Positions 33,756 to 42,660 of a DNA stretch of 49,933 bases are shown one piece after another; position 1 is the first letter of the stretch; every line of letters begins with the position of its first letter. The stretch spans positions 224,941 to 274,873 of the forward strand of contig NZ_FOAI01000006.1 in NCBI RefSeq assembly GCF_900109705.1. Reading direction: 5' to 3'. Under the pieces are notes generated by a model. That model ran no database searches. It was not told where the DNA came from and saw only the letters and a program-made list of their open reading frames with translations. A program made the translations under genes and the position numbers. The DNA is from Roseivivax marinus (GTDB lineage Bacteria > Pseudomonadota > Alphaproteobacteria > Rhodobacterales > Rhodobacteraceae).

Positions 33756-34784
33756 TCACGTGTCCTCGAAGACGCCGGGGATGGAGGCGGGCGCGCGGTC
33801 GAGCCACGGCGGCGTCGGCAGGCCCTTGTTGCGCAGGAAATCAACGTTGAAGAGCTTCGACTGGTAGCGGTTGCCGAAGTCGCACAGGATCGTGACGATG
33901 GTGTGCCCCGGCCCCATCTCGCGGGCCATGTGCATCGCACCGGCCACGTTGACGCCGGTCGAGCCGCCCATGACCAGCCCCTCGTGCTGCAGCAGGTCAT
34001 AGACCACAGGCAGCGCCTCGGCGTCGGGGATCCGGCGCACGAAGTCCGGGGTGAAGCCCTCGAGGTTGCCGGTGATCCGGCCCTGCCCGATGCCCTCGGT
34101 GATCGAATCGCCGGGGTTCTCCTCTCCGGTGTAGAGCTTGAAGAGCCCCGCGCCCTCGGGGTCGGCAAGACCGACCTTCACGCCCTTCGGCTGGAGCGCC
34201 ATGCCGACGCCCGCGACGGTGCCGCCCGAGCCGGCCGCGCAGATGAAGCCGTCGACCTTGCCGCCGGTCTGCTCCCAGATCTCGGGACCCGTCGTCTCGA
34301 CATGGGCCTGCCGGTTGGCGGTGTTGTCGAACTGGTTGGCCCAGATCGCGCCGTGGGTCTCGGTCCTGGCCAGTTCCTCGGCCAGGCGGCCGGAGTAGCG
34401 CACGTAGTTGTTCGGGTTCTTGTAGGGGACCGCGGGCACCTCGACGAGCTCGGCACCGGCCAGGCGGATCATGTCCTTCTTTTCCTGGCTCTGGGTCTCG
34501 GGGATGACGATCACGGTCTTGAAGCCCAGCGACCGGCCCACGAGCGCGAGGCCGATGCCGGTGTTGCCGGCGGTGCCCTCGACGATGGTGCCGCCGGGCT
34601 CCAGCAGGCCCTTCTCCATCGCGTCGCGGATGATGAACAGCGCGGCGCGGTCCTTCACGGACTGGCCGGGGTTCATGAACTCCGCCTTGCCGTAGATGTC
34701 GCAGCCGGTCTCTTCGGACGCCTTGTTCAGGCGGATCAGCGGGGTGTGTCCGACGGCGTCGGCGAGATCGGTGGCGATGCGCAT
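33756..34784 (-). CDS. cysK: cysteine synthase A
   Basis: PLP-dependent O-acetylserine sulfhydrylase, 342 residues, making cysteine from O-acetylserine and sulfide. The PLP lysine is Lys44 in GQSVKDRAAL; the substrate loop reads EGTAGNTGIGLA, where many CysK proteins have EPTSGNTG; the phosphate loop appears as GSGGTVAG. Start ATG 34784 has AAGGAGGG. It follows trgB by 52 bp. In R. sphaeroides cysK adjoins trgAB and contributes to tellurite resistance, which fits this order. Confidence 0.93.
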   Translation of the reverse strand: MRIATDLADAVGHTPLIRLNKASEETGCDIYGKAEFMNPGQSVKDRAALFIIRDAMEKGLLEPGGTIVEGTAGNTGIGLALVGRSLGFKTVIVIPETQSQEKKDMIRLAGAELVEVPAVPYKNPNNYVRYSGRLAEELARTETHGAIWANQFDNTANRQAHVETTGPEIWEQTGGKVDGFICAAGSGGTVAGVGMALQPKGVKVGLADPEGAGLFKLYTGEENPGDSITEGIGQGRITGNLEGFTPDFVRRIPDAEALPVVYDLLQHEGLVMGGSTGVNVAGAMHMAREMGPGHTIVTILCDFGNRYQSKLFNVDFLRNKGLPTPPWLDRAPASIPGVFEDT

Positions 34785-34836
34785 GGCGCCCTCCTTCGGT
34801 TCCTTACGAGGGGTGTAGGTCCGCCGGGCGGCAATC

Positions 34837-35955
34837 TCAAGCCGCGGCACGCAGCCGGTCGCGATGACGTGCGAGCCAAAGGAGCATCATCGCCAGCGGT
34901 CCGACGTTGATCTCGCCGGTTTCGATCAGTGCCATGGCCCGGTCGAAGGGCACCACGTGGCTGCGAATATCCTCGTGTTCGGCATCGAGCCCGGCGACCG
35001 TGCCGTGCTGCCCCCCGAGGTCCGCGATCCCGAGGAAGCAGTGGAAATATTCGCTGGTGTAGCCGGGCGAGGGATAGACCTGCATCATCGGCTCCAGTCC
35101 CGAGAGGTCCAGCTGCGCCTCTTCCATCGCCTCTCGCCGGGCGGTGCCGGCGGGCTCTTCGCCAGCATCCACCAGCCCTGCGATGGGTTCGAGCATCCAC
35201 GGCGTGGGGTCTTCGCGCAGAACCGGGCCATAGCGGAACTGCTCAATCAGCAGAACGCAATCGCGCACCGGGTCGTAGGGCAGCACCAGCGCGGCGTCGA
35301 AGGCCGCGAAGCCCTCGCGCTGCACCCGCTCGGACACGCCGCCGCCGAAGGTGCGGAAGGACAGCTCGAACCGGCGCAGGCGGAAAAAGCCGTCGTAACC
35401 CGGCAGGAAGCGCAAATCCTGGATATCATCGCGGGTCATCTGCGCGCGCAGCTCCTGCGGCGCCCCGGCGCGGCCGCGGATGCGGGCCCAGGCGCGCGCC
35501 TTGCGGGCGAAGGGCGGCGCGGGCTCCGCCCCCTTCTCGACCGCGGCCATGACCTCTTCGGCCGCGAGCGCGGTGATCTCGCCCCAGCGCGCGACCCACC
35601 CCTCGAAGTCCCACGCACCGTCCGTCCGCCAGCGTCCCGGCTCGGGGAAGTAGGCGTGCGCGGCGGCCGGGCCGTCCGGCGTCTCGACCCGCACCTCGCG
35701 CAGATGAAATCCGAAATCGCCCTCGTAGCCGTCGAGCCGGGCCACCTCCCGCGCAGTAAGCCCCTCGATCAGCAGCCCCTCGGCGCGGGCGCCCTCCTCG
35801 GCCACGAGCAAGGGAAAATCCTCGTCCGCCACCGCGGCGGCGACGTGACCGGGCAGCGCCGCGGGGCGCGTCCCGCAGGCGTCGGGATCACGGTCGAGCA
35901 CCCGCGCGAGAAGCGGAACGTGGCGCAACGTCCCGAAGACGAACAGCGAAGTCAT
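34837..35955 (-). CDS. trgB: TrgB-like fusion of GGCT domain and NUDIX hydrolase
   Basis: A 372-residue two-domain protein. Residues 1-120 have the gamma-glutamylcyclotransferase-like fold, beginning FVFGTLR with a DGYEGDFGF segment. Residues about 180-370 are an ADP-ribose pyrophosphatase-type NUDIX domain; its box spans 260-282 with Glu266, REAMEE (274-279) and Gln281 in place of the usual glycine. The position between trgA and cysK matches the tellurite-resistance locus of R. sphaeroides, which supports the name. The biochemical role in tellurite tolerance is not established. It lies 9 bp from trgA. Confidence 0.85.
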   Translation of the reverse strand: MTSLFVFGTLRHVPLLARVLDRDPDACGTRPAALPGHVAAAVADEDFPLLVAEEGARAEGLLIEGLTAREVARLDGYEGDFGFHLREVRVETPDGPAAAHAYFPEPGRWRTDGAWDFEGWVARWGEITALAAEEVMAAVEKGAEPAPPFARKARAWARIRGRAGAPQELRAQMTRDDIQDLRFLPGYDGFFRLRRFELSFRTFGGGVSERVQREGFAAFDAALVLPYDPVRDCVLLIEQFRYGPVLREDPTPWMLEPIAGLVDAGEEPAGTARREAMEEAQLDLSGLEPMMQVYPSPGYTSEYFHCFLGIADLGGQHGTVAGLDAEHEDIRSHVVPFDRAMALIETGEINVGPLAMMLLWLARHRDRLRAAA

Positions 35956-35964
35956 GGTGGGCGA

Positions 35965-36405
35965 TCAGCTCCAGTGGCGGTCAGTGACCTCGGCCACGTA
36001 GCCCGCGACGAGGGCGCCAAGCAAGAGCGTCCCTAGAACGGCGGGATCGGTCAGCAGGACTGCATATTCCGCCATCAGTTCGAACGCCGCGCCGATGGCT
36101 TCGATGGCACCCTTGTAACGCTTTTCGAAGGACCGCTCGACCATCACCGCGAAGGAATGGATCGCCAGGCACCAGACCACCATCGCCACGACCCCGGTGA
36201 AGCCGTTCGACACCGCCGCCGACCAGCCCCGCCCCACGCGCGTACCGATCACCCGCCATCCGCAGAGAAAGCCCACGACGGCGTTGACGTAGGAGAACAT
36301 TCCGAAGTCGGTGCCCGAGGGCAGCAGCGTCTTGATCATCTCCGAGACGGCATAGGCCAGCGCCGCCAGAAGCAGACCTGCGATCAGTTTGGCGGCGGTG
36401 GGCAT
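35965..36405 (-). CDS. trgA: TrgA family membrane protein
   Basis: Integral membrane protein of 146 residues with about four hydrophobic segments (6-24, 40-55, 72-92, 120-138). N-terminal MPTAAKLIAG, the GMFSYVNAVVGFLCGWRV segment and its place beside trgB and cysK fit TrgA, a tellurite-resistance protein first described in R. sphaeroides. Molecular function unknown. It starts 6 bp after the cfa stop, so it is co-transcribed with cfa. Confidence 0.85.
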   Translation of the reverse strand: MPTAAKLIAGLLLAALAYAVSEMIKTLLPSGTDFGMFSYVNAVVGFLCGWRVIGTRVGRGWSAAVSNGFTGVVAMVVWCLAIHSFAVMVERSFEKRYKGAIEAIGAAFELMAEYAVLLTDPAVLGTLLLGALVAGYVAEVTDRHWS

Positions 36406-36411
36406 GGCGGT

Positions 36412-37629
36412 TCAGCTCGGTCGGGTCACGGTGATCTGGGTGACATCGCAATTTCCGCTCGCAAAGGTCGCGGCGCACGACGTCAGGTAGAAATTCCACA
36501 TCCTTCTGAAGCGTTCGTCAAACCCAAGTCGCGACACCTCGTCCCATTTGTCGTTGAACGTGTCGTGCCAGCGACGCAGCGTCTGACTGTAGGAGTGGCC
36601 GAACTCGATCGAGCGCGCGACGTCCAGGCCCGCCCGCGCGATCTCGTCGCGCAGCACCACCGGCGAGGGCAGCATTCCGCCGGGGAAGATGTACTTCTGA
36701 ATGAAGTCGACGCCGCGGCGGTAGACCTCCCACCGCCGGTGCTGGACGGTGATGATCTGAAGCGTGGCGCTGCGGCCGGGCTTGAGCCGGTCGCGCAGGG
36801 TCGAGAAGTAGACAGGCCAGTAGCGCTCGCCCACGGCCTCGAACATCTCGATGGAGGCGATGCCGTCGTAGTGTCCGCGCTCGTCGCGGTAGTCCTGCAG
36901 CTTGAACTCCACCCGGTCCGACAGCCCCGCCCTGGCGATCCGCTCGCGGGCATAGTCGTATTGCTCGCGGCTGATGGTCAGGCCGGTGACTCGCAGGCCC
37001 CGCTCCTTCGCGGCATATTCCGCGAACCCGCCCCAGCCGCAGCCGATCTCGAGCACGTGGTCGCCGGGGCGCGCGCCCATCTGGTCGATCATCGAGGCGT
37101 ACTTGGCCTCCTGCGCGCGCTCGAGGCTTTCCTGGCCGGTTTCGAACAGGGCCGAGGAATAGGTCATCGTGTCGTCGAGCCAGAGCCCGTAGAAATCGTT
37201 CCCGAGATCGTAGTGATGCGCGATGTTGCGGCGGGCCTGCGCCTTCGAGTTCGACTGCAGCCAGAACCGGAACTTCTCGTAGGTCCGCACGAGGCCGATG
37301 CCGGGGAAGCCGTCGTAGATGTCCTCGTTGTCGGCGTGGACGAGGTCCATGAACGCCATCAGGTCGGGCGTGGACCACCACTGGTCGAGATACGCGTCGC
37401 AGAAGCCGAGATCGCCCTCCCGCAGAAGCCGGGCGAAGAGGTCGGGGTTGTGGACCCACACCTCGGCCACCGGCCCCGGCTCACGGCCCTCGGCGCGGAA
37501 GCGTCGGCCGTCCGGCAGGACGAAGTCGAGCCGGCCTCGGTTCAGGCCCTGCGCCATCTCGAACACCCGTGCAAAGTAACGCGGCAGCCCGCCTTGCCCG
37601 GCCGTGTCGGTCAGGATCCTGTCGGTCAT
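36412..37629 (-). CDS. cfa: cyclopropane-fatty-acyl-phospholipid synthase
   Basis: Transfers a methylene group from S-adenosylmethionine to unsaturated phospholipid chains at the membrane; 405 residues. Seen: HHYDLGNDFY (138-147), the SAM-binding VLEIGCGWGG (192-201), and the YIFPGGMLPS segment of the Cfa family. It leads the presumed cfa-trgA-trgB-cysK-mscS transcript. In R. sphaeroides cfaA and a photolyase gene lie together in the singlet-oxygen sigma-E/ChrR regulon; the same neighbour is present here, although no clear sigma-E promoter was found. Confidence 0.95.
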   Translation of the reverse strand: MTDRILTDTAGQGGLPRYFARVFEMAQGLNRGRLDFVLPDGRRFRAEGREPGPVAEVWVHNPDLFARLLREGDLGFCDAYLDQWWSTPDLMAFMDLVHADNEDIYDGFPGIGLVRTYEKFRFWLQSNSKAQARRNIAHHYDLGNDFYGLWLDDTMTYSSALFETGQESLERAQEAKYASMIDQMGARPGDHVLEIGCGWGGFAEYAAKERGLRVTGLTISREQYDYARERIARAGLSDRVEFKLQDYRDERGHYDGIASIEMFEAVGERYWPVYFSTLRDRLKPGRSATLQIITVQHRRWEVYRRGVDFIQKYIFPGGMLPSPVVLRDEIARAGLDVARSIEFGHSYSQTLRRWHDTFNDKWDEVSRLGFDERFRRMWNFYLTSCAATFASGNCDVTQITVTRPS

Positions 37630-37691
37630 GTGGTCTCGTCCCTGTCTTGTCGGCGCACGGACCGCGCCGGCAACCTTTCGTTAAGTTTCAC

Positions 37692-37719
37692 GCTATAGCC
37701 GCGCCGAGGTCGGCGGCAA
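37692..37719 (-). promoter_or_regulatory. candidate sigma70 promoter of cfa
   Basis: On the minus strand TTGCCG (37719-37714), 16 bp and TATAGC (37697-37692) lie about 60 bp upstream of the cfa start. It separates cfa from phrB, which is 149 bp away. Confidence 0.4.
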
Positions 37720-37778
37720 GCGGCCCGCGCGCATCGGTCGCGGACCTGTGTGCCACGGCATACGGATCGCCGGGGCGG

Positions 37779-39197
37779 TCAGAAGTCGCGGTTCTCGTAA
37801 GCGGCGAGCGCACGCTTGCGCCCCTCCCCCGCCTCGACGATGGGATCGGGATAGGCATCGTCGGGTGAGATCGCCCAACTGCGCGGGATCGCGTCGAAAT
37901 AGGCCAACGCCTCGTCGGGCGGGCTTTTCTGCCCCTCGGCGATCCAGCGGTTCACGTAGGCGCGCTTCTTGTCGAAGCGGTCGAGCTGGGTCTCGGGGTT
38001 GAAGACGCGGAAGTAGGGCGTCGCATCCGGGCCCGAACCCGCCGACCACTGCCAGCCCATCGAGTTCGACGCCGGATCCCAGTCGATCAGGCAGTCCTCG
38101 AACCACTCCATGCCGATCTTCCAGTGGCACATCAGGTGCTTGCACAGATAGGAGGCCACGATCATCCGGCCACGGTTGTGCATCCGCCCGGTCACGTACA
38201 TCTCGCGCATCGCTGCGTCGACGAAGGCCATGCCGGTGCGGCCGCGCTTCCACGCGATCACCTCGCTGCGACGCTCGTCCTCGTTCCAGGGGAAGGCCGC
38301 CCATTCCTCGCGCCAGTTGTCATACAGCAGGCGCGGCGTGTGCCACATCAGGTGATAGGCGAACTCGCGCCAGACGAGCTCTTGCAGGAAGGTCCCTGCC
38401 CCGGCCTTGCCCTCCTCCTCGGCGCGCACCCCGGCGTGCCAGCACTGGCGGGGGGTGATCTCGCCCAGGCTCAGGTTTTCCGAGAGGTTCGAGGTGCCGT
38501 TCTGCGAGGGGATGTCCCGGCCGTCGTCATAGCCCTCGACCTTCGAGGACATGAAGGCGCCCAGCCGCGACTGCGCGGCGCCCTCGCCCAGTTGCACCCA
38601 CGGCCTTACCACCTCGGCACCCCGGTCCATGCCGGCGCCCAGCGCCCAGTCCGCGAGGCTGTCGCTGTCGGGCCATTCGGACGGCGGCGCAAGGTCCGAC
38701 GGCGTCGATAGCGGCGTCTCCACGTCACGGTCCTTCACGGCGCGCCAGAACGGCGTGTAGACCTTGTAGAACTCGCCCTGCTTGGTCTCGACGGTCCACG
38801 GTTCGAACATCAGGTGGCCGGCGAAGCTCTCGGCCTCGACACCGCGCTCCTTGAGCGCCGCCTTCACGGCGGTGTCGCGCTCCACGCTGACCGGATCGTA
38901 GGCGCGCATCCAGTAGACCGCGCCTGCGCCGGTTTCCTCGACCAGTTGCGTGATCGCGTGCTCGGCGGGCCCGGCGCGCAGGATCAGGCGGCTCCCCTTC
39001 TCGGCCAGCGTCTCGGCCAGGTGCTCGACCCCGAGGCCCAGCCGCCACGCCGGTGCCGTGCGCAGCATCCGCACGCCCTCGTCCTTGAGGAAGACCGGAA
39101 TGACCGGGCCGCCCCGCTTCAGCGCGGCGTGCCAGGCAGGATGGTCCGACAGGCGCAGGTCGCGGCGATACCACAGCAGTGTGGGCGTTTCGGGCAT
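37779..39197 (-). CDS. phrB: deoxyribodipyrimidine photo-lyase
   Basis: Repairs UV-made cyclobutane pyrimidine dimers with blue light. The 472 residues match the E. coli enzyme in length. N-terminal antenna domain (LLWYRRDLRLSDHPAW) and C-terminal FAD domain are complete: GRMIVASYLCKHL and DWDPASNSMGWQWSAGSG contain the flavin and tryptophan-chain residues. Start ATG 39197 follows GAGGAGA. It belongs with the membrane- and oxidant-stress genes downstream. Confidence 0.96.
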   Translation of the reverse strand: MPETPTLLWYRRDLRLSDHPAWHAALKRGGPVIPVFLKDEGVRMLRTAPAWRLGLGVEHLAETLAEKGSRLILRAGPAEHAITQLVEETGAGAVYWMRAYDPVSVERDTAVKAALKERGVEAESFAGHLMFEPWTVETKQGEFYKVYTPFWRAVKDRDVETPLSTPSDLAPPSEWPDSDSLADWALGAGMDRGAEVVRPWVQLGEGAAQSRLGAFMSSKVEGYDDGRDIPSQNGTSNLSENLSLGEITPRQCWHAGVRAEEEGKAGAGTFLQELVWREFAYHLMWHTPRLLYDNWREEWAAFPWNEDERRSEVIAWKRGRTGMAFVDAAMREMYVTGRMHNRGRMIVASYLCKHLMCHWKIGMEWFEDCLIDWDPASNSMGWQWSAGSGPDATPYFRVFNPETQLDRFDKKRAYVNRWIAEGQKSPPDEALAYFDAIPRSWAISPDDAYPDPIVEAGEGRKRALAAYENRDF

Positions 39198-39271
39198 GGG
39201 CGTCTCCTCGGAACGTGACCCATGCGAACCTAGGGCGCGGAACGCCCGGGCAAGACGCGGGCGACCGGCGG

Positions 39272-40474
39272 CTACAGCACCTCGTCCAGCGCGCCGATCA
39301 GGCGATCGACCTCGGCCACGCTGGTGTAGTGGGTAAAGCTCAGCCGCAGGACGCCACGCTCGGGGTCCACGCCCATCGCCTGTAGCGCCCTGACCGCATA
39401 GAAGTGCGAGGCCCCCGCGATGATACCGCGCTCGGCCAGCGCCTCGGCGGCCTCGACGGGCCGCGTGACGGACAGGGTTACCGTGGGCGCGCGGCTCCCG
39501 GGGTCCGCGGGGCCGAGCAGACGCACATCGTTGCGGTTGGTGACGGCCTCCAGAAGCGGTTTCAGCAGTTGCACCTCGGCGGCGCGCATGACGTCGTGGG
39601 CACCTTCGGGTGCGACGCCGTGACGGTCCGCCAGAGCCTCGAGGTAGTCGGCAATGCCGGCACATGCCGCGATCTGCGCGTGGTCTGGCCCGGCCGGCGT
39701 GAACCGCTTGTAGAGGGTATCGGCGTTGAAGAAATGCGCCTGGTTCGGCAGCAACTCTCCGAGCGCGGGGCGCATCACCATGATCCCCTGGTGCGGCCCG
39801 TAGGTCTTGTAGGCAGAGAACAGGTAGACGTCGGCACCGGTCGCACCCACATCCGGCAGCCCGTGGGGCGCGTAGCTGACCCCGTCGACGCAGGTGAAGG
39901 CACCCGCCGCGTGGCACCGCGCGACGATCTCGGCCACCGGATTGATCTCGCCCACCACGTTTGAGCAGTGCGGAAAGCAAACAAGCCGCACCCGCTCGTC
40001 CAGCAGCGCGTCCAGCGCCTCGGGGTCGAGATGGCCGGTTGCAGGGTCCATCTTCCACTCGCGCACCTCGATACCGGCCTCGGCCAGCCGCCGCCACGGC
40101 CCGGAATTCGCCTCGTGGTCCTGGTCGGTCACCACGATGGCATCGCCGGGCTTGAGGAACGACCGGAAGGCCTGCGCCAGGACGTAGGTGTTCTGCGTGG
40201 TCGAGGGACCGAAGGCGACCTGCTCGGTCTCGACGCCCAGAAGCCGCGCCAGACGCCGCCGCGCCTCATCCATCTCTGCGCCGCCCGCCGCGGAGGGCGC
40301 CGCGGGCCCGTAGGGCTGCATCTTGCGCTCTGTGTAGAAGCGGGTCAGCCGGTCGATCACCGGGCGGCAGGCATAGGAGCCGCCGGCATTCTCGAAATGC
40401 GCCCAGTCCGCCGTGGCCTCGGCTGAAAAGGCGGGGAACTGGGACCGGACCCAGTCGATGTCGAGCGTGGTCAT
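39272..40474 (-). CDS. class V aminotransferase-fold PLP enzyme
   Basis: PLP-dependent enzyme of 400 residues, often annotated as cysteine desulfurase-like. The Schiff-base lysine is Lys223 in FSAYKTYGPHQG, and STTQNTYVLA and VDGVSYAPHG match the cofactor site. The active-site cysteine of SufS/Csd, expected near the C-terminus in the RxGxHCA loop, is absent: the matching segment reads AGASHFYAVRAL. It is therefore unlikely to be a sulfur-mobilising desulfurase and could be a lyase or epimerase of the isopenicillin-epimerase group. It stands alone on the minus strand, 74 bp upstream of phrB; no suf gene is nearby. Confidence 0.85.
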   Translation of the reverse strand: MTTLDIDWVRSQFPAFSAEATADWAHFENAGGSYACRPVIDRLTRFYTERKMQPYGPAAPSAAGGAEMDEARRRLARLLGVETEQVAFGPSTTQNTYVLAQAFRSFLKPGDAIVVTDQDHEANSGPWRRLAEAGIEVREWKMDPATGHLDPEALDALLDERVRLVCFPHCSNVVGEINPVAEIVARCHAAGAFTCVDGVSYAPHGLPDVGATGADVYLFSAYKTYGPHQGIMVMRPALGELLPNQAHFFNADTLYKRFTPAGPDHAQIAACAGIADYLEALADRHGVAPEGAHDVMRAAEVQLLKPLLEAVTNRNDVRLLGPADPGSRAPTVTLSVTRPVEAAEALAERGIIAGASHFYAVRALQAMGVDPERGVLRLSFTHYTSVAEVDRLIGALDEVL

Positions 40475-40572
40475 GGGCGTCTCCCGTCGCGAGCGTGATC
40501 GTCGCCGCGCACCGAACGCCACCCCGCGCCCGAGCGCAAGACCGCCCCCCGCAACAGGCCGCGGATCCTACG

Positions 40573-40610
40573 AAAAAGGCCGGCCCCGCGCGTGGCGGGG
40601 CCGGCCCTTT
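40573..40610 (-). terminator. strong bidirectional terminator after the BCCT gene
   Basis: A perfect 12-bp stem (40578-40589 with 40595-40606, GGCCGGCCCCGC) is flanked by A5 (40573-40577) and T4. On the minus strand it ends with five T and lies 26 bp after the BCCT stop. It is the best intrinsic terminator in the window. Confidence 0.85.
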
Positions 40611-40635
40611 TGTCGTGGCCGTCAGGCCGGAACGG

Positions 40636-42279
40636 TCAGCGCGGCTCCGTGCGGAGACCTTGCAGGATCGACCAGCACAGGAACAGCAGGATGATTGTGA
40701 AGATGATGCCCGTCGCGTTCACCATCGCCTGCAGCGCGGTCAGACCGCCGCCAATCAGTAGCACGATCGCGACCACGCCCTCGGTCGTCGCCCAAAACAC
40801 CCGCTGCGCGGTGGGCGCCTCGGTCTTGCCGCCGGCGGTGATCGTGTCGATCACCAGCGAGCCCGAGTCCGACGAGGTGATGAAGAACACCAGCACCAGA
40901 ACGATACCCAGCGTCGAAGTGATCGCGGTCAGGGGAAGATCCCCGAACATGGCGAACATCGCGATCGCATCGTTGTAGCTGGAGATGACGTTCTGGTAGA
41001 CGCCGCTCTCCGCACCCATGTTCGCGACCTGGCTGATCGCGGTGCCGCCGAAGACGGCCATCCAGAATACCGACACGAGCGACGGAATCAGGATCACGCA
41101 GGTGATGAACTCGCGCACTGTCCGGCCGCGGCTGACGCGGGCGATGAACATGCCGACGAAGGGCGACCAGCTGATCCACCACGCCCAGTAGAACGAGGTC
41201 CAGCTCTCGCGGTAGGAATCGTCGCTCCGGCCGAACGGGTTCGACAGCGGCACGACATCACGGGCGTAGGTCGACAGACCGGTCCAAGCGTCCTGCAGGA
41301 TCTGCATGGTCGGACCGACGAGGAACACGAACATCAGCAGCAGGAATGCCAGCGCCATGTTGATGTTCGACAGAAGCTTCACGCCGCCGTCGATACCTCG
41401 AATGACCGAGACCAGCGCAACGGCCGTCACGCAGATGATGACGATGATCTGCACGTTCAGCGAGTTCGGCGTGCCGTAGACATAGTTCATGCCCGCCGTC
41501 GCCTGCTGCGCGCCGAGACCCAGCGAGGTGGTCAGGCCGAACAGCGTTGCGAACACGGCCACAATGTCGATCACGTGCCCGGGCCAGCCCCAGACCCTGT
41601 CCCCCATCATCGGATAGAAGGCCGAGCGGATCGAGAGCGGCAGCTGCTTGTTGTAGGTGAACAGTGCGAGGCTCAGCGCCACGACCGCGTAGATCGCCCA
41701 GGGGTGGAGACCCCAGTGGAAGATCGTTGCGGCAAGACCGTGGGCGCGCGCTTCGGCCAGCTGGGCCGGGTCCACGTTGCCGTCCGGGCCGACCGGGCTT
41801 TGCAGGCCGAGCGGGTTGGACTGGGTCATGTGGTAGACCGGCTCGAGCACGCCGAAGAACATCAGACCGATGCCCATGCCCGCGGCGAACAGCATGGCGA
41901 ACCACGACAGATAGCCGAAGTCGGGCTTGGCGTCCGTGCCGCCCAGACGCACCGAACCCCAGGGGCTGACGATCAGTGCGAGGCAGAACACCACGAAGAT
42001 GTTCGCGGCCGACAGGAAGAACCAGTCGAACGTGGTCGTGACGAAGTTGAAGAGCCAGTTGAAGACCGCCGAGGCCTGATCCTGGAAGATCAAGGTGACC
42101 AGCACGAAGGCGACCACCGTCAGCGAAGAGATCAGAAAGACCGGGTTGTGGATGTCGAAGGTCAGGGGCCCGACCTTCGTCTGGATGTTGTCCTGGCCGA
42201 CCTCGTAGGACGTGTCGATCGTGTTCACGTCCCCCGAGGGCGACGGGATGTCTAGGGATTCGTTCGAAGAATCCGACAT
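40636..42279 (-). CDS. BCCT family betaine/carnitine/choline transporter
   Basis: Sodium-coupled uptake of a quaternary-ammonium osmolyte; 547 residues with about 12 membrane helices and a short N-terminal cytoplasmic tail. The GMGIGL motif in helix 3 is the sodium-coupled BetP form rather than the CaiT form. The aromatic substrate box WAWWISWSPFVGMFIAR is complete and followed by SRGRTVREF. It is a monocistronic gene with its own promoter and terminator. Substrate (glycine betaine, choline or DMSP) cannot be told from sequence. Confidence 0.95.
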   Translation of the reverse strand: MSDSSNESLDIPSPSGDVNTIDTSYEVGQDNIQTKVGPLTFDIHNPVFLISSLTVVAFVLVTLIFQDQASAVFNWLFNFVTTTFDWFFLSAANIFVVFCLALIVSPWGSVRLGGTDAKPDFGYLSWFAMLFAAGMGIGLMFFGVLEPVYHMTQSNPLGLQSPVGPDGNVDPAQLAEARAHGLAATIFHWGLHPWAIYAVVALSLALFTYNKQLPLSIRSAFYPMMGDRVWGWPGHVIDIVAVFATLFGLTTSLGLGAQQATAGMNYVYGTPNSLNVQIIVIICVTAVALVSVIRGIDGGVKLLSNINMALAFLLLMFVFLVGPTMQILQDAWTGLSTYARDVVPLSNPFGRSDDSYRESWTSFYWAWWISWSPFVGMFIARVSRGRTVREFITCVILIPSLVSVFWMAVFGGTAISQVANMGAESGVYQNVISSYNDAIAMFAMFGDLPLTAITSTLGIVLVLVFFITSSDSGSLVIDTITAGGKTEAPTAQRVFWATTEGVVAIVLLIGGGLTALQAMVNATGIIFTIILLFLCWSILQGLRTEPR

Positions 42280-42304
42280 GACGTTCGCTCCCCTTCCTGT
42301 TTTC

Positions 42305-42332
42305 AGGTTATGCGTTGCATTCGGTCGCGCAA
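42305..42332 (-). promoter_or_regulatory. candidate promoter of the BCCT gene
   Basis: On the minus strand TTGCGC (42332-42327), 16 bp and TAACCT (42310-42305) lie just upstream of the transporter start at 42279. GGGGAG serves as its ribosome binding site. Confidence 0.4.
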
Positions 42333-42626
42333 GACACGAGCGAACGAACCAGCCTGTTGGCCGGTGCCCGCCGCACCCGCACATCGCGGCCCGTTGACCG
42401 CCCGGTAAGGTGGACTTTAGGTCGCACCCGGCCTTTGACCACGTTTCCGCCCGGGAGTCATCCGTCGAGCGGACTTGCAAATGACAGGTTTCGGCCCGGC
42501 GGGCAAAATCGCGGCATCCGTCACGGTGGGCGAGCCGGTCTCTCCCGGCCAACCGCCTTCCACCTTTGGGGAAACCGCCGGCCTCCGGATTTCACCCGAT
42601 AATGAGAATTTGCGGCGGAATCCCCT
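42333..42626. other. intergenic DNA between BCCT and ssrA promoters
   Basis: These 294 bp have no gene with a credible start and no strong terminator. They separate the divergent BCCT and ssrA transcripts. Confidence 0.4.
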
Positions 42627-42654
42627 TTGCACGGACGACCGGGGCGCCTATGTT
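42627..42654 (+). promoter_or_regulatory. sigma70 promoter of ssrA
   Basis: TTGCAC (42627-42632), 16 bp and TATGTT (42649-42654) predict a start near 42661, directly before the acceptor piece of the tmRNA. Confidence 0.6.
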
Positions 42655-42660
42655 ACAAAC

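Noticed and set aside
39272-40474. Naming the class V enzyme sufS/csdA
   Set aside because: The desulfurase cysteine is missing and no suf or isc gene is nearby.
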